Source: Phormidesmis sp963710175
Lineage (GTDB): Bacteria > Cyanobacteriota > Cyanobacteriia > Phormidesmidales > Phormidesmidaceae
Assembly (NCBI GenBank): GCA_963710175.1
Contig: CAVPZC010000001.1
Span: 2,294,001-2,358,000, forward strand
Direction of reading: 5' to 3'
DNA: 64,000 bases
Shown: piece by piece, positions 49,002 to 58,157 of the stretch
Numbering within the stretch: the stretch's first letter is position 1
How the letters are laid out: each line of letters opens with the position of its first letter
The notes under the pieces: model-generated
Databases searched by the model: none
What the model was told of the DNA's origin: nothing
Seen by the model: only the letters and a program-made list of their open reading frames with translations
Program-made: the position numbers and the translations under genes

Positions 49002-49525
49002 TAGCGATCACAACACTCTAGCAGTATGGGCGTCGCTAGATTTTTGTAATGGCGAGTTTAAAGCTTAGATAAAGCTTGTGATTTTTGTTGAGATCTCTCA
49101 CGTTCGCTCACCGACCTTAGGTTAAGATACGGTTAAATCTACCATTCACTAGTCGTTAGCTCTCTGTGTAAGGGACAACTTAACACGAACACTTTAGAAC
49201 ACACAAATTTGAGGATTGGGTTGTCTATGAAGCCTCCAATTCTTTTATATGTTTGTCTTCCTTTTTTGCTATGCCAGTGTTTATCAGTATCTCAGAGCTT
49301 GCCGAATTTCAGAAAGTTGGCTTGTTCTAAAGAGTATAGAAAGCTCTTTTGATTCTTTAACCTTGCGGTTCTCTGAAGATTCTAAATTGGCCCTATTTGC
49401 TTTGCTATCGTCTAGGTCAAAAAAAGTTGACTATGTCTTACTTTCTCTATGTTTGGACAAGAAAAGAAAAGGCAATGAGTAACTTTCAAGGGGTTTCCGA
49501 TTTCTTTATGTGTTGATGAAAAGTC
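49002..49525. other. Leader region upstream of membrane-protein paralogue 2
   Basis: Patchily similar to 40681-41194, with the PHO-box-like site at 49119-49137. A 77-codon open frame (49249-49482) is not conserved in the paralogous region and is probably not a gene. Confidence 0.55.
49119..49137 (-). promoter_or_regulatory. PHO-box-like direct repeat (paralogous site)
   Basis: TTTAACCG-TAT-CTTAACCT on the minus strand; less perfect than the site at 40760-40778 but at the equivalent place, about 390 bases before the coding start. Confidence 0.45.
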
Positions 49526-50239
49526 TTGGCAAACAAAACATCTGAGATAAAACTGAACATATCTGGGAGCAGATTATTTCGGTTTTTGCTGTTTTTAATT
49601 TTCGGCTTTGCTGTTTTCAGCTTCGCAGCTGTTACGGCAAAAGCCTCTCTACCTGATTACCCTTTTCGGGATATGATGGGAGATATTTTTAGTGTTGATA
49701 GTGAGCAATCTATCCCAACCTTATACTCAGTGGGTGGGCTTCTAGTCTGCGCACTCCTTTTGGGTTTGGTAGCTCACGTTACGGATAAAAGGCAAGAAAA
49801 GTTTTTGCGGCATTGGCAGCTGCTGTCTTTAATATTTTTGTACTTGTCTCTTGATGAAGCGCTTTCTTTTCACGAGAGGGTTACCGATCCACTGAAAGAA
49901 TTTCTCGGGACGGGGGGATTTTTGTACTTTGCCTGGGTGATTCCTGTTGCTATTTTGCTAGCTGTTTTTCTGATAGGCTATCTTACCTTTTTGATGGCGT
50001 TACCTAAGAGAGTTCGATGGCTGTTTCTGACGGCGGGCAGTGTATTTGTAACAGGAGCACTAGGAATGGAGATAGTTGGGGGCAAGGTATTAAGTATGCA
50101 ACTGCCAAAAGCAGCCTATGTCTTATCTGTGACTTGCGAAGAGTTTTTTGAAATGCTTGGCGTCGTCATTTTCTTGTATGCGCTCTTGGCTTACCTAAGG
50201 TCAAAGCTGACCAATATCAATATCTCATTCACTGATTGA
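49526..50239 (+). CDS. Multi-pass membrane protein, paralogue 2
   Basis: 237 aa, same length as 41195-41908 and roughly three quarters identical by eye. Conserved LSLDEALSFHER and TCEEFFEMLGV, with the same six helices. Changes are mostly conservative, so both copies look functional. Start TTG 49526 (GTG in the paralogue); the nine-codon ATG frame at 49516 again overlaps it. It is the last gene before the exopolysaccharide operon. Confidence 0.8.
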   Translation: MANKTSEIKLNISGSRLFRFLLFLIFGFAVFSFAAVTAKASLPDYPFRDMMGDIFSVDSEQSIPTLYSVGGLLVCALLLGLVAHVTDKRQEKFLRHWQLLSLIFLYLSLDEALSFHERVTDPLKEFLGTGGFLYFAWVIPVAILLAVFLIGYLTFLMALPKRVRWLFLTAGSVFVTGALGMEIVGGKVLSMQLPKAAYVLSVTCEEFFEMLGVVIFLYALLAYLRSKLTNINISFTD

Positions 50240-50713
50240 CAGGTGCCGCTTAATTATTACTGGTTTCTTCACTAAACGTGGGCTAAGACGTAGAAGGGGG
50301 GCAAAGGTCATAAAGCTAATTTTTCTTAGGTGACAACGCCATTTCCTCCCTTAGTATTTGAGAATGTAGTAAGAATTACTTAGAGGCGGCCTTGCCTACT
50401 TTTTCCCAGCATACATTAAGAGCCATCGGTAGACTTCCAGTGCTCTCCGCATCAATAGGGAAGTTCATTTTAATGGAATTTCTATAAAGCCTCCGGATAA
50501 GCGCTAGCTGGAATTGTTAGATATGGCAGAGTTAAACAAACTTAATAACTTCTGTTAAATCTATGAATAGACTCCCGCGAACTGGCTGCTGCTGGCGAAA
50601 TGCTTTCGGACTTCAGAGTTGGGGTTGATCTCGGCCTCTCCGACTACAGGCCTGAGTTACGCAGCGGTGGACGGTGGGTTTGGAGAGTGATTGTCGCAAA
50701 ATATTGAGCCAGT
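50240..50713. other. Intergenic region before the exopolysaccharide operon
   Basis: Likely holds the operon promoter, but no clear boxes are seen. A 35-codon frame at 50598-50705 (MLSDFRVGVDLGLSDYRPEL then RSGGRWVWRVIVAKY) could be the tail of a lost gene; I cannot assign it. Confidence 0.4.
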
Positions 50714-52561
50714 ATGAAATTGAAATTGCCCAATGCCGTTCGTGTGCTGATAAAGGCGACTAGCTTTTGGCGAGAGAACCATTTGATTCTACGAGAGTTT
50801 AAGCACTTTCGTCGGATTGCGGTTCTGGCTGTTGTTTTTGCTCTGATAGCGGCTTTTTTTGAGGGAGCCACGGTTGGCTTTATTGCTTCGTTTTTGCAGG
50901 GGCTGACTAACCCTGAGGAGCCCCCCATTCAAACGGGTTTCGCCTGGTTTGATACGGCGGTTTTGGCAACAGAAGCTTCTGCTGCGGAAAGGCTTTACAG
51001 GCTCTCTGGACTGCTTCTGGTGGGCGTGTGCCTAAAAGCAGGGTTTGATTATCTAGGTAACGTTTATTCTAAGCGGGCCTCTCTGAGCCTGGTAGATCGG
51101 CTGCGCCAGCGAATTTTTGACCAGCTAGAGAGTTTGAGCTTGAGCTACTACTCGACAGTCAACCCAGGCGCGTTGATCAGCACAGTTAGAGGAGAGGTTA
51201 ACCAGGTTCAGCAGGCGTTCAATGTTCTCTCTACTTTTTTGGTTCATGGCTCTAAGCTGTTGGCCTATTTGATATCGATGCTGCTGCTGTCTTGGCAGCT
51301 TTTCTTGACTTCGGTGCTGGTGTTTGGGCTGATGTCTGTTGGCCTAACTTCGCTGACGGCTAAGGTGAGGGAGGCTAGCTTTGAGGTGCCAAAGGCTAAC
51401 AAGGCGTTTACTTCTAGTGCGCTCTCGTTTATCAGTGGCATTCGTACAGTTCATGCTTCGGGCACTCAGTCATTTGAGCGCGATCGCTATTACGCTGCTA
51501 CACGCAAGGTTTACGAATCTCAGTTTGGGCTGATTAAGCTCTCGTCTGTGGTGCAGCCGATAGTCGAAACTTTAGGAGCCATGCTATTGGTGGGCATGGT
51601 GGTGGTGTCTTATAGTCTACTAATCTCTACAGGGCAGTTAAAGGCTGCCGAGCTTCTGACTTTCCTGTTTGTACTGATTCGGACAACGCCGCTGGTGTCG
51701 TCGCTCAATGCGGTTAGGGTCACCTTTATTTCGTCTCAAGGTTCGCTGGAAGCTGTTAGCGATTTGCTGCGGCGCGACGACAAGCCCTATTTTGAAGACG
51801 GGCAGAAATTGTTCACTGGTTTGCAGCGCTCGATTGATTTTGAGTCGGTTGATTTTTCGTACAATCCTGGTGAGCCGGTATTACACGATATTACACTGTC
51901 GATCAGGAGAGGGGAGACGACGGCTCTAGTCGGTTCTTCTGGGGCGGGTAAGACAACGCTGGCAGATTTGCTGCCCAGGTTTTATGACCCGACGCGGGGA
52001 CGAGTGTTGGTTGATGGCGTGGACTTGCGTGAGCTAAAGATCAATTCGCTGCGTCACAAAATGGCGATTGTGAGTCAGGATACTTTTATCTTCAACACTA
52101 CGGTCAGAGATAACATCATCTATGGTGTTGAGGAGGCTAGTGATGAGGATGTTTACGAAGCTGCGCGGATGGCTAACGCTTTGGACTTTATTCTCGATCT
52201 GCCGCTGGGGTTTGAGACGGTGTTGGGCGATCGCGGTGTGCGTTTATCGGGCGGGCAACGGCAGCGGATTGCGATCGCGCGTGCCCTGTTGAGGAATCCA
52301 GAGATTCTGATTTTGGATGAAGCTACAAGCGCCCTGGATTCGGTAACAGAAAAACTGATTCAAGAATCGCTAGAGAAACTATCTAAGGGGCGGACAGTGA
52401 TTGCGATCGCTCATCGCCTATCGACAATTGCCGGAGCTGATAAAGTCGTAGTAATGGAGAAGGGGCGGATTGTTGAACAGGGAAGCTACCAAAACTTGCT
52501 AGAAAAGCGCGGGAAGCTCTGGAATTATCACAAAATGCAAAACAGCTTAGAACTAGCGTAG
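50714..52561 (+). CDS. HepA-like ABC exporter (permease-ATPase fusion)
   Basis: 615 aa half-transporter. Membrane domain (about 30-345) with six helices; ATPase domain (about 370-605) with Walker A VGSSGAGKTT, Q-loop VSQDTF, signature RLSGGQRQRIAIARAL, Walker B ILILDEATSALD and H-loop AHRLST. The N-terminal FWRENHLILREFKHFRRIA and overall sequence recall HepA of heterocyst envelope polysaccharide deposition. All nucleotide-binding residues are intact, so it should work as a homodimer. As first gene of a long glycosyltransferase operon it probably exports the glycan or a lipid-linked precursor. Confidence 0.9.
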   Translation: MKLKLPNAVRVLIKATSFWRENHLILREFKHFRRIAVLAVVFALIAAFFEGATVGFIASFLQGLTNPEEPPIQTGFAWFDTAVLATEASAAERLYRLSGLLLVGVCLKAGFDYLGNVYSKRASLSLVDRLRQRIFDQLESLSLSYYSTVNPGALISTVRGEVNQVQQAFNVLSTFLVHGSKLLAYLISMLLLSWQLFLTSVLVFGLMSVGLTSLTAKVREASFEVPKANKAFTSSALSFISGIRTVHASGTQSFERDRYYAATRKVYESQFGLIKLSSVVQPIVETLGAMLLVGMVVVSYSLLISTGQLKAAELLTFLFVLIRTTPLVSSLNAVRVTFISSQGSLEAVSDLLRRDDKPYFEDGQKLFTGLQRSIDFESVDFSYNPGEPVLHDITLSIRRGETTALVGSSGAGKTTLADLLPRFYDPTRGRVLVDGVDLRELKINSLRHKMAIVSQDTFIFNTTVRDNIIYGVEEASDEDVYEAARMANALDFILDLPLGFETVLGDRGVRLSGGQRQRIAIARALLRNPEILILDEATSALDSVTEKLIQESLEKLSKGRTVIAIAHRLSTIAGADKVVVMEKGRIVEQGSYQNLLEKRGKLWNYHKMQNSLELA

Positions 52562-52912
52562 AACAAGATAGTCGCACGCCAAGCCATAGAGATATTAGGT
52601 AGTTTCAGCCAATAAATATACCAGCACCAAATACCTAGAATCCCGAGAAATCAAGCTTCGTCAACTATGTCTGGTATGAATATTGCCGGAAACTACCTTA
52701 ACTGCCCGCAATTATAAACTCATCCGCTTTCAAATTGAGAAGCCTTTTCCGTCTCTCATGAATCTGCCTTTCAACGATGAGAAGAACACGTTTTATGTAA
52801 AATTCTCTCCTGATGATTCTAGAAAAGGCACGAAAGATTTTCTCTGTTTGTTTGTCAATGGCTACTATTCTTGATATGTGATAGTCGAAGAAAGATACAT
52901 ACTTTACTAAAT
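52562..52912. other. AT-rich intergenic stretch
   Basis: No assured gene. A TTG-initiated 63-codon frame (52683-52874) lacks recognisable features. Base composition falls from here on. Confidence 0.45.
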
Positions 52913-53737
52913 ATGACTACCAATAAATTACCGAAGATAATCTGGATAGCATGGTTTCAAGGATTGGAGGATGCTCCAGACGTTGTTAGATATTGCTATG
53001 CATCCTGGATTGAGAAAAACCCAGACTGGAAGATAATACTAATAACAGGTTCAAACTACGGAGACTACTTTGACCTTGATTCGATTGTAGCTAAAGGGCT
53101 ACATGGTATCAGCATCCAGCAACGCTCTGATATATTAAGGATGGGCTTGCTTGCAGAATATGGCGGAGTATGGGTAGATGCTACTTGCTTTTGTAACACA
53201 CCATTAGATAGTTGGATTCATAATTACACAAGATCAGGGTTTTTTGTTTTCCGAGATCCTGGCAAGGATCGAATAATATCAAGTTGGTTTATTGCATCTG
53301 TGAAAAACCTACATCTAACAAAATCTTTCACCATAAAGTACACTGAGTACTTTAGAGACAATAAGTTCTTAGAACCAGCCACCAGTTCAAAAAGACTCTT
53401 TGTTAGAAAGCTTTCTACTGTCTTAAACAAAAAAGGGAGAACAGATATTTGGCTTTCATATTTCGTTCGCAAGTTTCTTAGAGTATACCCATACTTTGTT
53501 TTTCACTATTATTTTGCGTATTATATAAAACACGATTTAGCTTCAAGGAAAATATTTAATGATATACCTTATTTCAGTGCAGATAATCCGCATGAAGTGC
53601 AAAAGCTTATAAAACAAGGGTTGAGTATAGAAGATATTAGAAAAACTGTTGAAATCACGAATTCTCCCGTGCATAAACTGACACACAAAGACCCAGCCTT
53701 CACCAAAGAAATACTCCATGCAGTTCTTGACATGTAG
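52913..53737 (+). CDS. Capsular polysaccharide synthesis-type glycosyltransferase
   Basis: 274 aa from ATG 52913. KLPKIIWIAWFQGLEDAPD, CYASWIEKNPDWKI, RSDILRMGLLAEYGGVWVDA (with the Asp-containing sugar-binding segment) and WFIASVKN are typical of the Caps_synth/GT32-like family that transfers sugars onto polysaccharide intermediates. The gene is AT-rich with many AAA/ATA codons, unlike the ABC gene before it, which suggests separate origin. The C-terminal half is basic and hydrophobic (FRKFLRVYPYFVF-like). Confidence 0.85.
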   Translation: MTTNKLPKIIWIAWFQGLEDAPDVVRYCYASWIEKNPDWKIILITGSNYGDYFDLDSIVAKGLHGISIQQRSDILRMGLLAEYGGVWVDATCFCNTPLDSWIHNYTRSGFFVFRDPGKDRIISSWFIASVKNLHLTKSFTIKYTEYFRDNKFLEPATSSKRLFVRKLSTVLNKKGRTDIWLSYFVRKFLRVYPYFVFHYYFAYYIKHDLASRKIFNDIPYFSADNPHEVQKLIKQGLSIEDIRKTVEITNSPVHKLTHKDPAFTKEILHAVLDM

Positions 53738-53948
53738 CATTAGCGCTACTACTTTTGACATCGTCTACAGAATTTTAGGCATTGTTGAAATAGGTGATGA
53801 ATAGATAGAAAAATTCTATGACACTTAGGCTCTCAAAATTTGATCTATCCCGAAAATCAGCAACGCCTACTTAACGACTCAGTCATCCTATCAGTTCAGC
53901 GCAGATTCACAATTACAGAAAAATAGTTATATCTTTCAAAAGGCTAAA

Positions 53949-54962
53949 ATGATAACGAATCAGATCAGTAACTCTATAAACGGAACGGGGTTAAACTACG
54001 AATTGACTTGTGAAGAATCGCCTGTCTTTATCGTGGGATGCGACCGTTCTGGAACAACGTTACTGAGACTAATGTTAACGCAGAGTAACGTGCTCCATAT
54101 TCCTAACGAATCAAAGTTTTCGCAACTGTTTGATAGCAAAGAAGATTATGGAGACTATAATCAGAATTTTCAAAGAGCTTTCTTCGTGAGAGATTTGCAG
54201 AAAAACAAGGCTACGGCAAAAACGTACACGTTTCCTATTTTCAACCTAGCAGTCGATACAGCTCTAGAGGTTCTTGAGCAGGCAGCTCCAATAGACTTCT
54301 TCGGAGCTATTGACGCATTGTTTAGTGCTTCAGCTCGTAAACATGGAAAGCAAAGGTGGGGAGACAAAACGCCTCGCCACATTAATGAAATGCCTCTTCT
54401 GGCAAAAGGCTATCCACAAGCGAAGTTCGTTCACGTCATTCGTGATGGGAGGGACGTAGCTGTGAGCATATACAAAGCTGGTTGGATTGGAACCCTGGCT
54501 GAGATTGCTAGATATTGGTGCAAGCAAGTCGAGGAGGGACAGTCTTACGGCCAAACTTTAGGAGATGATAGATACTACGAAATTCGTTACGAAAAACTCG
54601 TTCTCAACCCTGAAATAGAACTTGAGAAATTGTGCAAATGGTTAAAAATAGACTACACGTCTAGAATGTTGGAATACTACCGGGACGTAGAAAGTGAAAT
54701 ACCTCAGCAGCACAAAAGTCTTTTTGAGTTGAATCGTAAGCCTCTCGAATCATCAAGAATATATGCATGGAAACAAACTTTGAAGGTCGCTGAAATAGCT
54801 GATATAGAAAGTATTCAGAGCGAGCTTTTAATAAATCTTGGTTATGATCTCAGCGGAAAAAGAATTCCCTACTCACTTGTCATTTTTAGAGCAATGAAAG
54901 CCTTGATAAAATCAAAGCTGCTCGTCCTTCGTCCGTTATTTCGCCGGAAGCATAAGGTTTAG
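53949..54962 (+). CDS. Sulfotransferase family protein
   Basis: 337 aa. The 5'-phosphosulfate-binding loop PVFIVGCDRSGTTLLRLML (near residue 26) and the 3'-phosphate motif FVHVIRDGRDVAVSIYKAGW (near 160) define a PAPS-dependent sulfotransferase. The substrate region includes RWGDKTPRHI, and the closing region has WKQTL...ADIESIQ. Within a glycan operon it probably sulfates the exported polysaccharide; sulfated polysaccharides are common in cyanobacterial sheaths. The next gene starts 2 bases after its stop. Confidence 0.9.
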   Translation: MITNQISNSINGTGLNYELTCEESPVFIVGCDRSGTTLLRLMLTQSNVLHIPNESKFSQLFDSKEDYGDYNQNFQRAFFVRDLQKNKATAKTYTFPIFNLAVDTALEVLEQAAPIDFFGAIDALFSASARKHGKQRWGDKTPRHINEMPLLAKGYPQAKFVHVIRDGRDVAVSIYKAGWIGTLAEIARYWCKQVEEGQSYGQTLGDDRYYEIRYEKLVLNPEIELEKLCKWLKIDYTSRMLEYYRDVESEIPQQHKSLFELNRKPLESSRIYAWKQTLKVAEIADIESIQSELLINLGYDLSGKRIPYSLVIFRAMKALIKSKLLVLRPLFRRKHKV

Positions 54963-54964
54963 CT

Positions 54965-56242
54965 ATGAGAATTGCTTTTATCGTCAATCGCTTTCCTAGC
55001 CTATCCCAAACATTTGTCCTTAATCAAATCACAGGACTAATTGATCAAGGTCACGACGTAGACATCTATGCAGAAGGGCCTAGTCAAAGCGATAATAAGG
55101 TTCATAAAGAGGTTGATGAGTATGCTCTTTTAAGCCGCACTTACTATTTTGGCTCGCCTTCGAATAAGCTCGCATCCAGCATAAAATCTTGTGGCATAAT
55201 ACTTTCCCAATCTCTGAAAAACGTAAGCTTTCTCAGGCTTACTATAAACCATTTTAACTTCTCTCAAGAAGAAGCACTCATTCCTCGGCTGCAATTTCCA
55301 TATATTGCCAAAGAGTTTTTTGGAAAGCCAGAATACGATGCTATACACTGCCACTTTGGTCCTAACGGAATTAGAGGAGCGCTCGTTAAGAAACTTATTT
55401 TTCCCAACAGTATACTAGCAACTACATTTCACGGATATGACCTAACGAAAGTACTCTTCGACGGTGAAAACCCTTACATTAATCTCTTTAAGGTCGGCGA
55501 TTTGTTCCTGCCTATTAGCGAGCACTGGAAGCATGTTGTCCTCAAGCTAGGATGCCCGGAGGAGAGAACCAAGGTTCATCATATGGGCGTTAATCTTAAT
55601 CGATTTTCGACTGATTTTAAAGATAGCACAAACAGAGAGAAGGTTCGAATAGTTACAGTAGCACGTTTAACAGAAAAGAAAGGCGTTGAATATGGCATTC
55701 GAGCTGTCGACAAACTACAATGTACCTGTTCTAACCTAAAGTACATTGTAGTTGGTGATGGAGAACTAAGAGAGAGTCTACAGAAGCTGATTTTAGAGCT
55801 AGATCTAGAAGAATTTGTAGAGATTATTGGCTGGCGTCAGCAGCATGAAGTTGCCTCTATACTTTCTCATAGTCATATACTGTTAGCTCCAAGCATCACC
55901 GCTTTAGACGGAGACAAAGAAGGAATTCCTGTTGTACTTATGGAGGCTATGGCAATGGGTCTTCCAGTAGTCAGTACGTATCACAGTGGTATTCCTGAGC
56001 TTGTGAAGGACGGCGTATCTGGTTTTTTGACTGTAGAAAAAGACGTTGAGGCTACAGCAGAGAAACTAGCTTTGCTAATTGAGTCGCCAGAGCTTCGCTT
56101 ATCGTTTGGCGATCAAGGTCGAAAATTCATTAGGAAAAACTTCAACATTAAAACCCTTAACTTTCAGCTCTCAGCTTTATTAGAAGAGCAAGTAGCACAG
56201 AGATCTCAGAAAGCTGGTAATAGTTATTTACACAATATATAG
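54965..56242 (+). CDS. Glycosyltransferase family 4 (colanic-acid-type)
   Basis: 425 aa. MRIAFIVNRFPSLSQTFVLN at the N-terminus, HCHFGPNGIRGALV, TFHGYDLTKV, VARLTEKKGVEYGIRAVDKL and the donor-site EGIPVVLMEAMAMGLPVV (EX7E-type) are those of WcaL/AmsK-like GT4 enzymes. It is tightly packed between the sulfotransferase and a GT2 gene (2-base gaps). Confidence 0.92.
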   Translation: MRIAFIVNRFPSLSQTFVLNQITGLIDQGHDVDIYAEGPSQSDNKVHKEVDEYALLSRTYYFGSPSNKLASSIKSCGIILSQSLKNVSFLRLTINHFNFSQEEALIPRLQFPYIAKEFFGKPEYDAIHCHFGPNGIRGALVKKLIFPNSILATTFHGYDLTKVLFDGENPYINLFKVGDLFLPISEHWKHVVLKLGCPEERTKVHHMGVNLNRFSTDFKDSTNREKVRIVTVARLTEKKGVEYGIRAVDKLQCTCSNLKYIVVGDGELRESLQKLILELDLEEFVEIIGWRQQHEVASILSHSHILLAPSITALDGDKEGIPVVLMEAMAMGLPVVSTYHSGIPELVKDGVSGFLTVEKDVEATAEKLALLIESPELRLSFGDQGRKFIRKNFNIKTLNFQLSALLEEQVAQRSQKAGNSYLHNI

Positions 56243-56244
56243 AC

Positions 56245-57141
56245 ATGCCTATCCCTTTTGTCTCAGTCATTATACCTGTTTACAACAGTTCCAAGCTGCT
56301 TGAAAAATGCTTGAAGGCGCTGGAAGCTCAGAGCTACCCGTCTGACTACTTTGAGATTATTGTAGTGGACAACAACTCTACGGAAGATATCCGCTCGGTA
56401 GTTGCCCAGTTTCATCATGTAAAATATAGCTTTGAAGCCTCACCAGGATCTTACGCCGCACGTAATCAGGGCATATCCATAGCCAAAGGGGAAGTTATAG
56501 CTTTCACAGATTCAGATTGCATTCCTAATCAAATCTGGCTGGCGCAGGGCGTAGAAAAGCTGTTAGAAGTATCGCAGTGTGGGCTAGCAGCTGGTGAGAT
56601 TAAGCTTTTTTGTCAAAATCCAGAGCAGCCTAGCTTAGTAGAAATTTATGATTTGAAGTCTTGCTTGAAGCAAAAAGCCTATCTTGAGGAGGAAAACTTT
56701 GGTGCCACGGCCAACATGTTCACCTTTAGAGATGTGATCGACCAGGTTGGCGTCTTTAACTCCGACCTTAAGTCCGGAGGCGATAAAGAATGGGGTAGAC
56801 GGGTATTTTCTTACGGATACAAGCAGGTTTATGCGAATAAAGCTATTGTCAGACACCCAGCTCGCTATCAGCGTAAAGAAATGAGAAAAAAAATTATTCG
56901 CGTCACAGAGGGGCTATATAAGCAAGAACAAAACAAGCAGACTGCCACGGAAATATTCAAACATTTGAAGCCATCCAGGAAAAAAACGATAGCTATTATT
57001 CAAGATGAGCAAATTAAAGGACTATTTCCAAAGATCCTATATTTTTTTCTAGATCTTTCCTTAGAGCATACCAAAGCATATAAGAAGCTTCAGCTATTAG
57101 TTCAATCTGCGTTTGAAAGCGGTAAAATCAACCCTTCTTAG
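56245..57141 (+). CDS. Glycosyltransferase family 2, tandem copy 1
   Basis: 298 aa. FVSVIIPVYNSSKLLEKCLK, IIVVDNNSTED, SPGSYAARNQGISIAKGEV, IAFTDSDCIPNQIWL (DXD). The C-terminal part has GVFNSDLKSGGDKEWGRR, with the catalytic-base region. It shares most of its length with the following GT2 gene, so they arose by tandem duplication and probably add related sugars. Confidence 0.92.
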   Translation: MPIPFVSVIIPVYNSSKLLEKCLKALEAQSYPSDYFEIIVVDNNSTEDIRSVVAQFHHVKYSFEASPGSYAARNQGISIAKGEVIAFTDSDCIPNQIWLAQGVEKLLEVSQCGLAAGEIKLFCQNPEQPSLVEIYDLKSCLKQKAYLEEENFGATANMFTFRDVIDQVGVFNSDLKSGGDKEWGRRVFSYGYKQVYANKAIVRHPARYQRKEMRKKIIRVTEGLYKQEQNKQTATEIFKHLKPSRKKTIAIIQDEQIKGLFPKILYFFLDLSLEHTKAYKKLQLLVQSAFESGKINPS

Positions 57142-57187
57142 CTATTTTCTTAAAAAGAGACTATTTTTCCTAGAGAGACCATCGGTG

Positions 57188-58123
57188 ATGAAAGACATAA
57201 CGCCATTTGTATCTGTGATAATACCCGTCTTCAACGATTCACAAGGGCTAAGGCGCTGCCTCACTGCTCTGTTTAATCAGAGCTATAGCCGCGAACGATA
57301 TGAAGTCATCGTTGCTGATAATGGTTCGTCAGACGACATTGAGGCGGCCATCAGAGAATTTGATGTTGTCTTTGTCTCCGAGAAGACACCTAGCTCTTAC
57401 GCAGCTCGCAATAGAGGTATCTCAGTCGCTAAAGGAGAAATACTCGCTTTTACAGACGCTGACTGTATTCCTGCCTCTGACTGGCTCGAAATGGGTGTAA
57501 AGACGCTAACAGCAATAGAAAACTGTGGTTTGGTAGGTGGGAAGATAGAGGTGATATTTAATAATCCCCTTAAGCCCAATATCGCAGAAATATATGATCA
57601 GGCAACTGCGTTTCCGCAGAAGCGGTTTATAGAAGCAGATAACTACGCAGCTACAGCAAACGTATTTACCTTTAGAAAGGTCATAGATCAAGTGGGCTCC
57701 TTTGACGGCACCCTGAAATCTAATGGTGACCGTGAGTTAGGTAACAGAGTATTCTCAGCTGGTTTTAAGCTGGCTTACTCAGATGACGTTCAAGTAACTC
57801 ACCCTGCTCGATCTTCGTCTCTTCAAATCCTGAAGAAATACAGACGTTTGATGGGCGGCCAGCATGATTTAGCCAAGAAGAACCACAGCTATCCGAAAGC
57901 TCTTCTTGTCAAAAAAATTATTTATGATTTAGAGATGCCCATCGCTCAGTTTGTCAAGATTCTAAGCGGTGACTCTCTTGGCCTGCCGTATAGCAACGTC
58001 ACTCCTGACAAATTGAATACAAGCGAAAGACTAGAGCTAATACATTTAATCCTTCGCATAAAATTCACCAGCATCAGTGAGAGAGCTAAACTTCTCTTTG
58101 GCTCTACTTCTCAAAGAGCGTAG
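57188..58123 (+). CDS. Glycosyltransferase family 2, tandem copy 2
   Basis: 311 aa from ATG 57188 (MKDITPFVSVIIPVFNDSQG); an upstream in-frame start would overlap the previous gene and add unrelated residues. Motifs SYAARNRGISVAKGEILAFT, DADCIPASDWLEMGV, VGSFDGTLKSNGDRELGNRV parallel copy 1. The C-terminal about 60 residues differ, suggesting a different acceptor. Confidence 0.9.
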   Translation: MKDITPFVSVIIPVFNDSQGLRRCLTALFNQSYSRERYEVIVADNGSSDDIEAAIREFDVVFVSEKTPSSYAARNRGISVAKGEILAFTDADCIPASDWLEMGVKTLTAIENCGLVGGKIEVIFNNPLKPNIAEIYDQATAFPQKRFIEADNYAATANVFTFRKVIDQVGSFDGTLKSNGDRELGNRVFSAGFKLAYSDDVQVTHPARSSSLQILKKYRRLMGGQHDLAKKNHSYPKALLVKKIIYDLEMPIAQFVKILSGDSLGLPYSNVTPDKLNTSERLELIHLILRIKFTSISERAKLLFGSTSQRA

Positions 58124-58157
58124 TAAATAGTAGAATACTTTTCAAAACTTATTTTAA

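Noticed and set aside
49249..49482. 77-codon frame upstream of membrane-protein paralogue 2
   Set aside because: The corresponding region of paralogue 1 does not keep the frame, and the sequence has no protein-like pattern.
52683..52874. 63-codon TTG-started frame in the exopolysaccharide operon
   Set aside because: No recognisable motif, weak start and no ribosome site; left as undetermined intergenic DNA.
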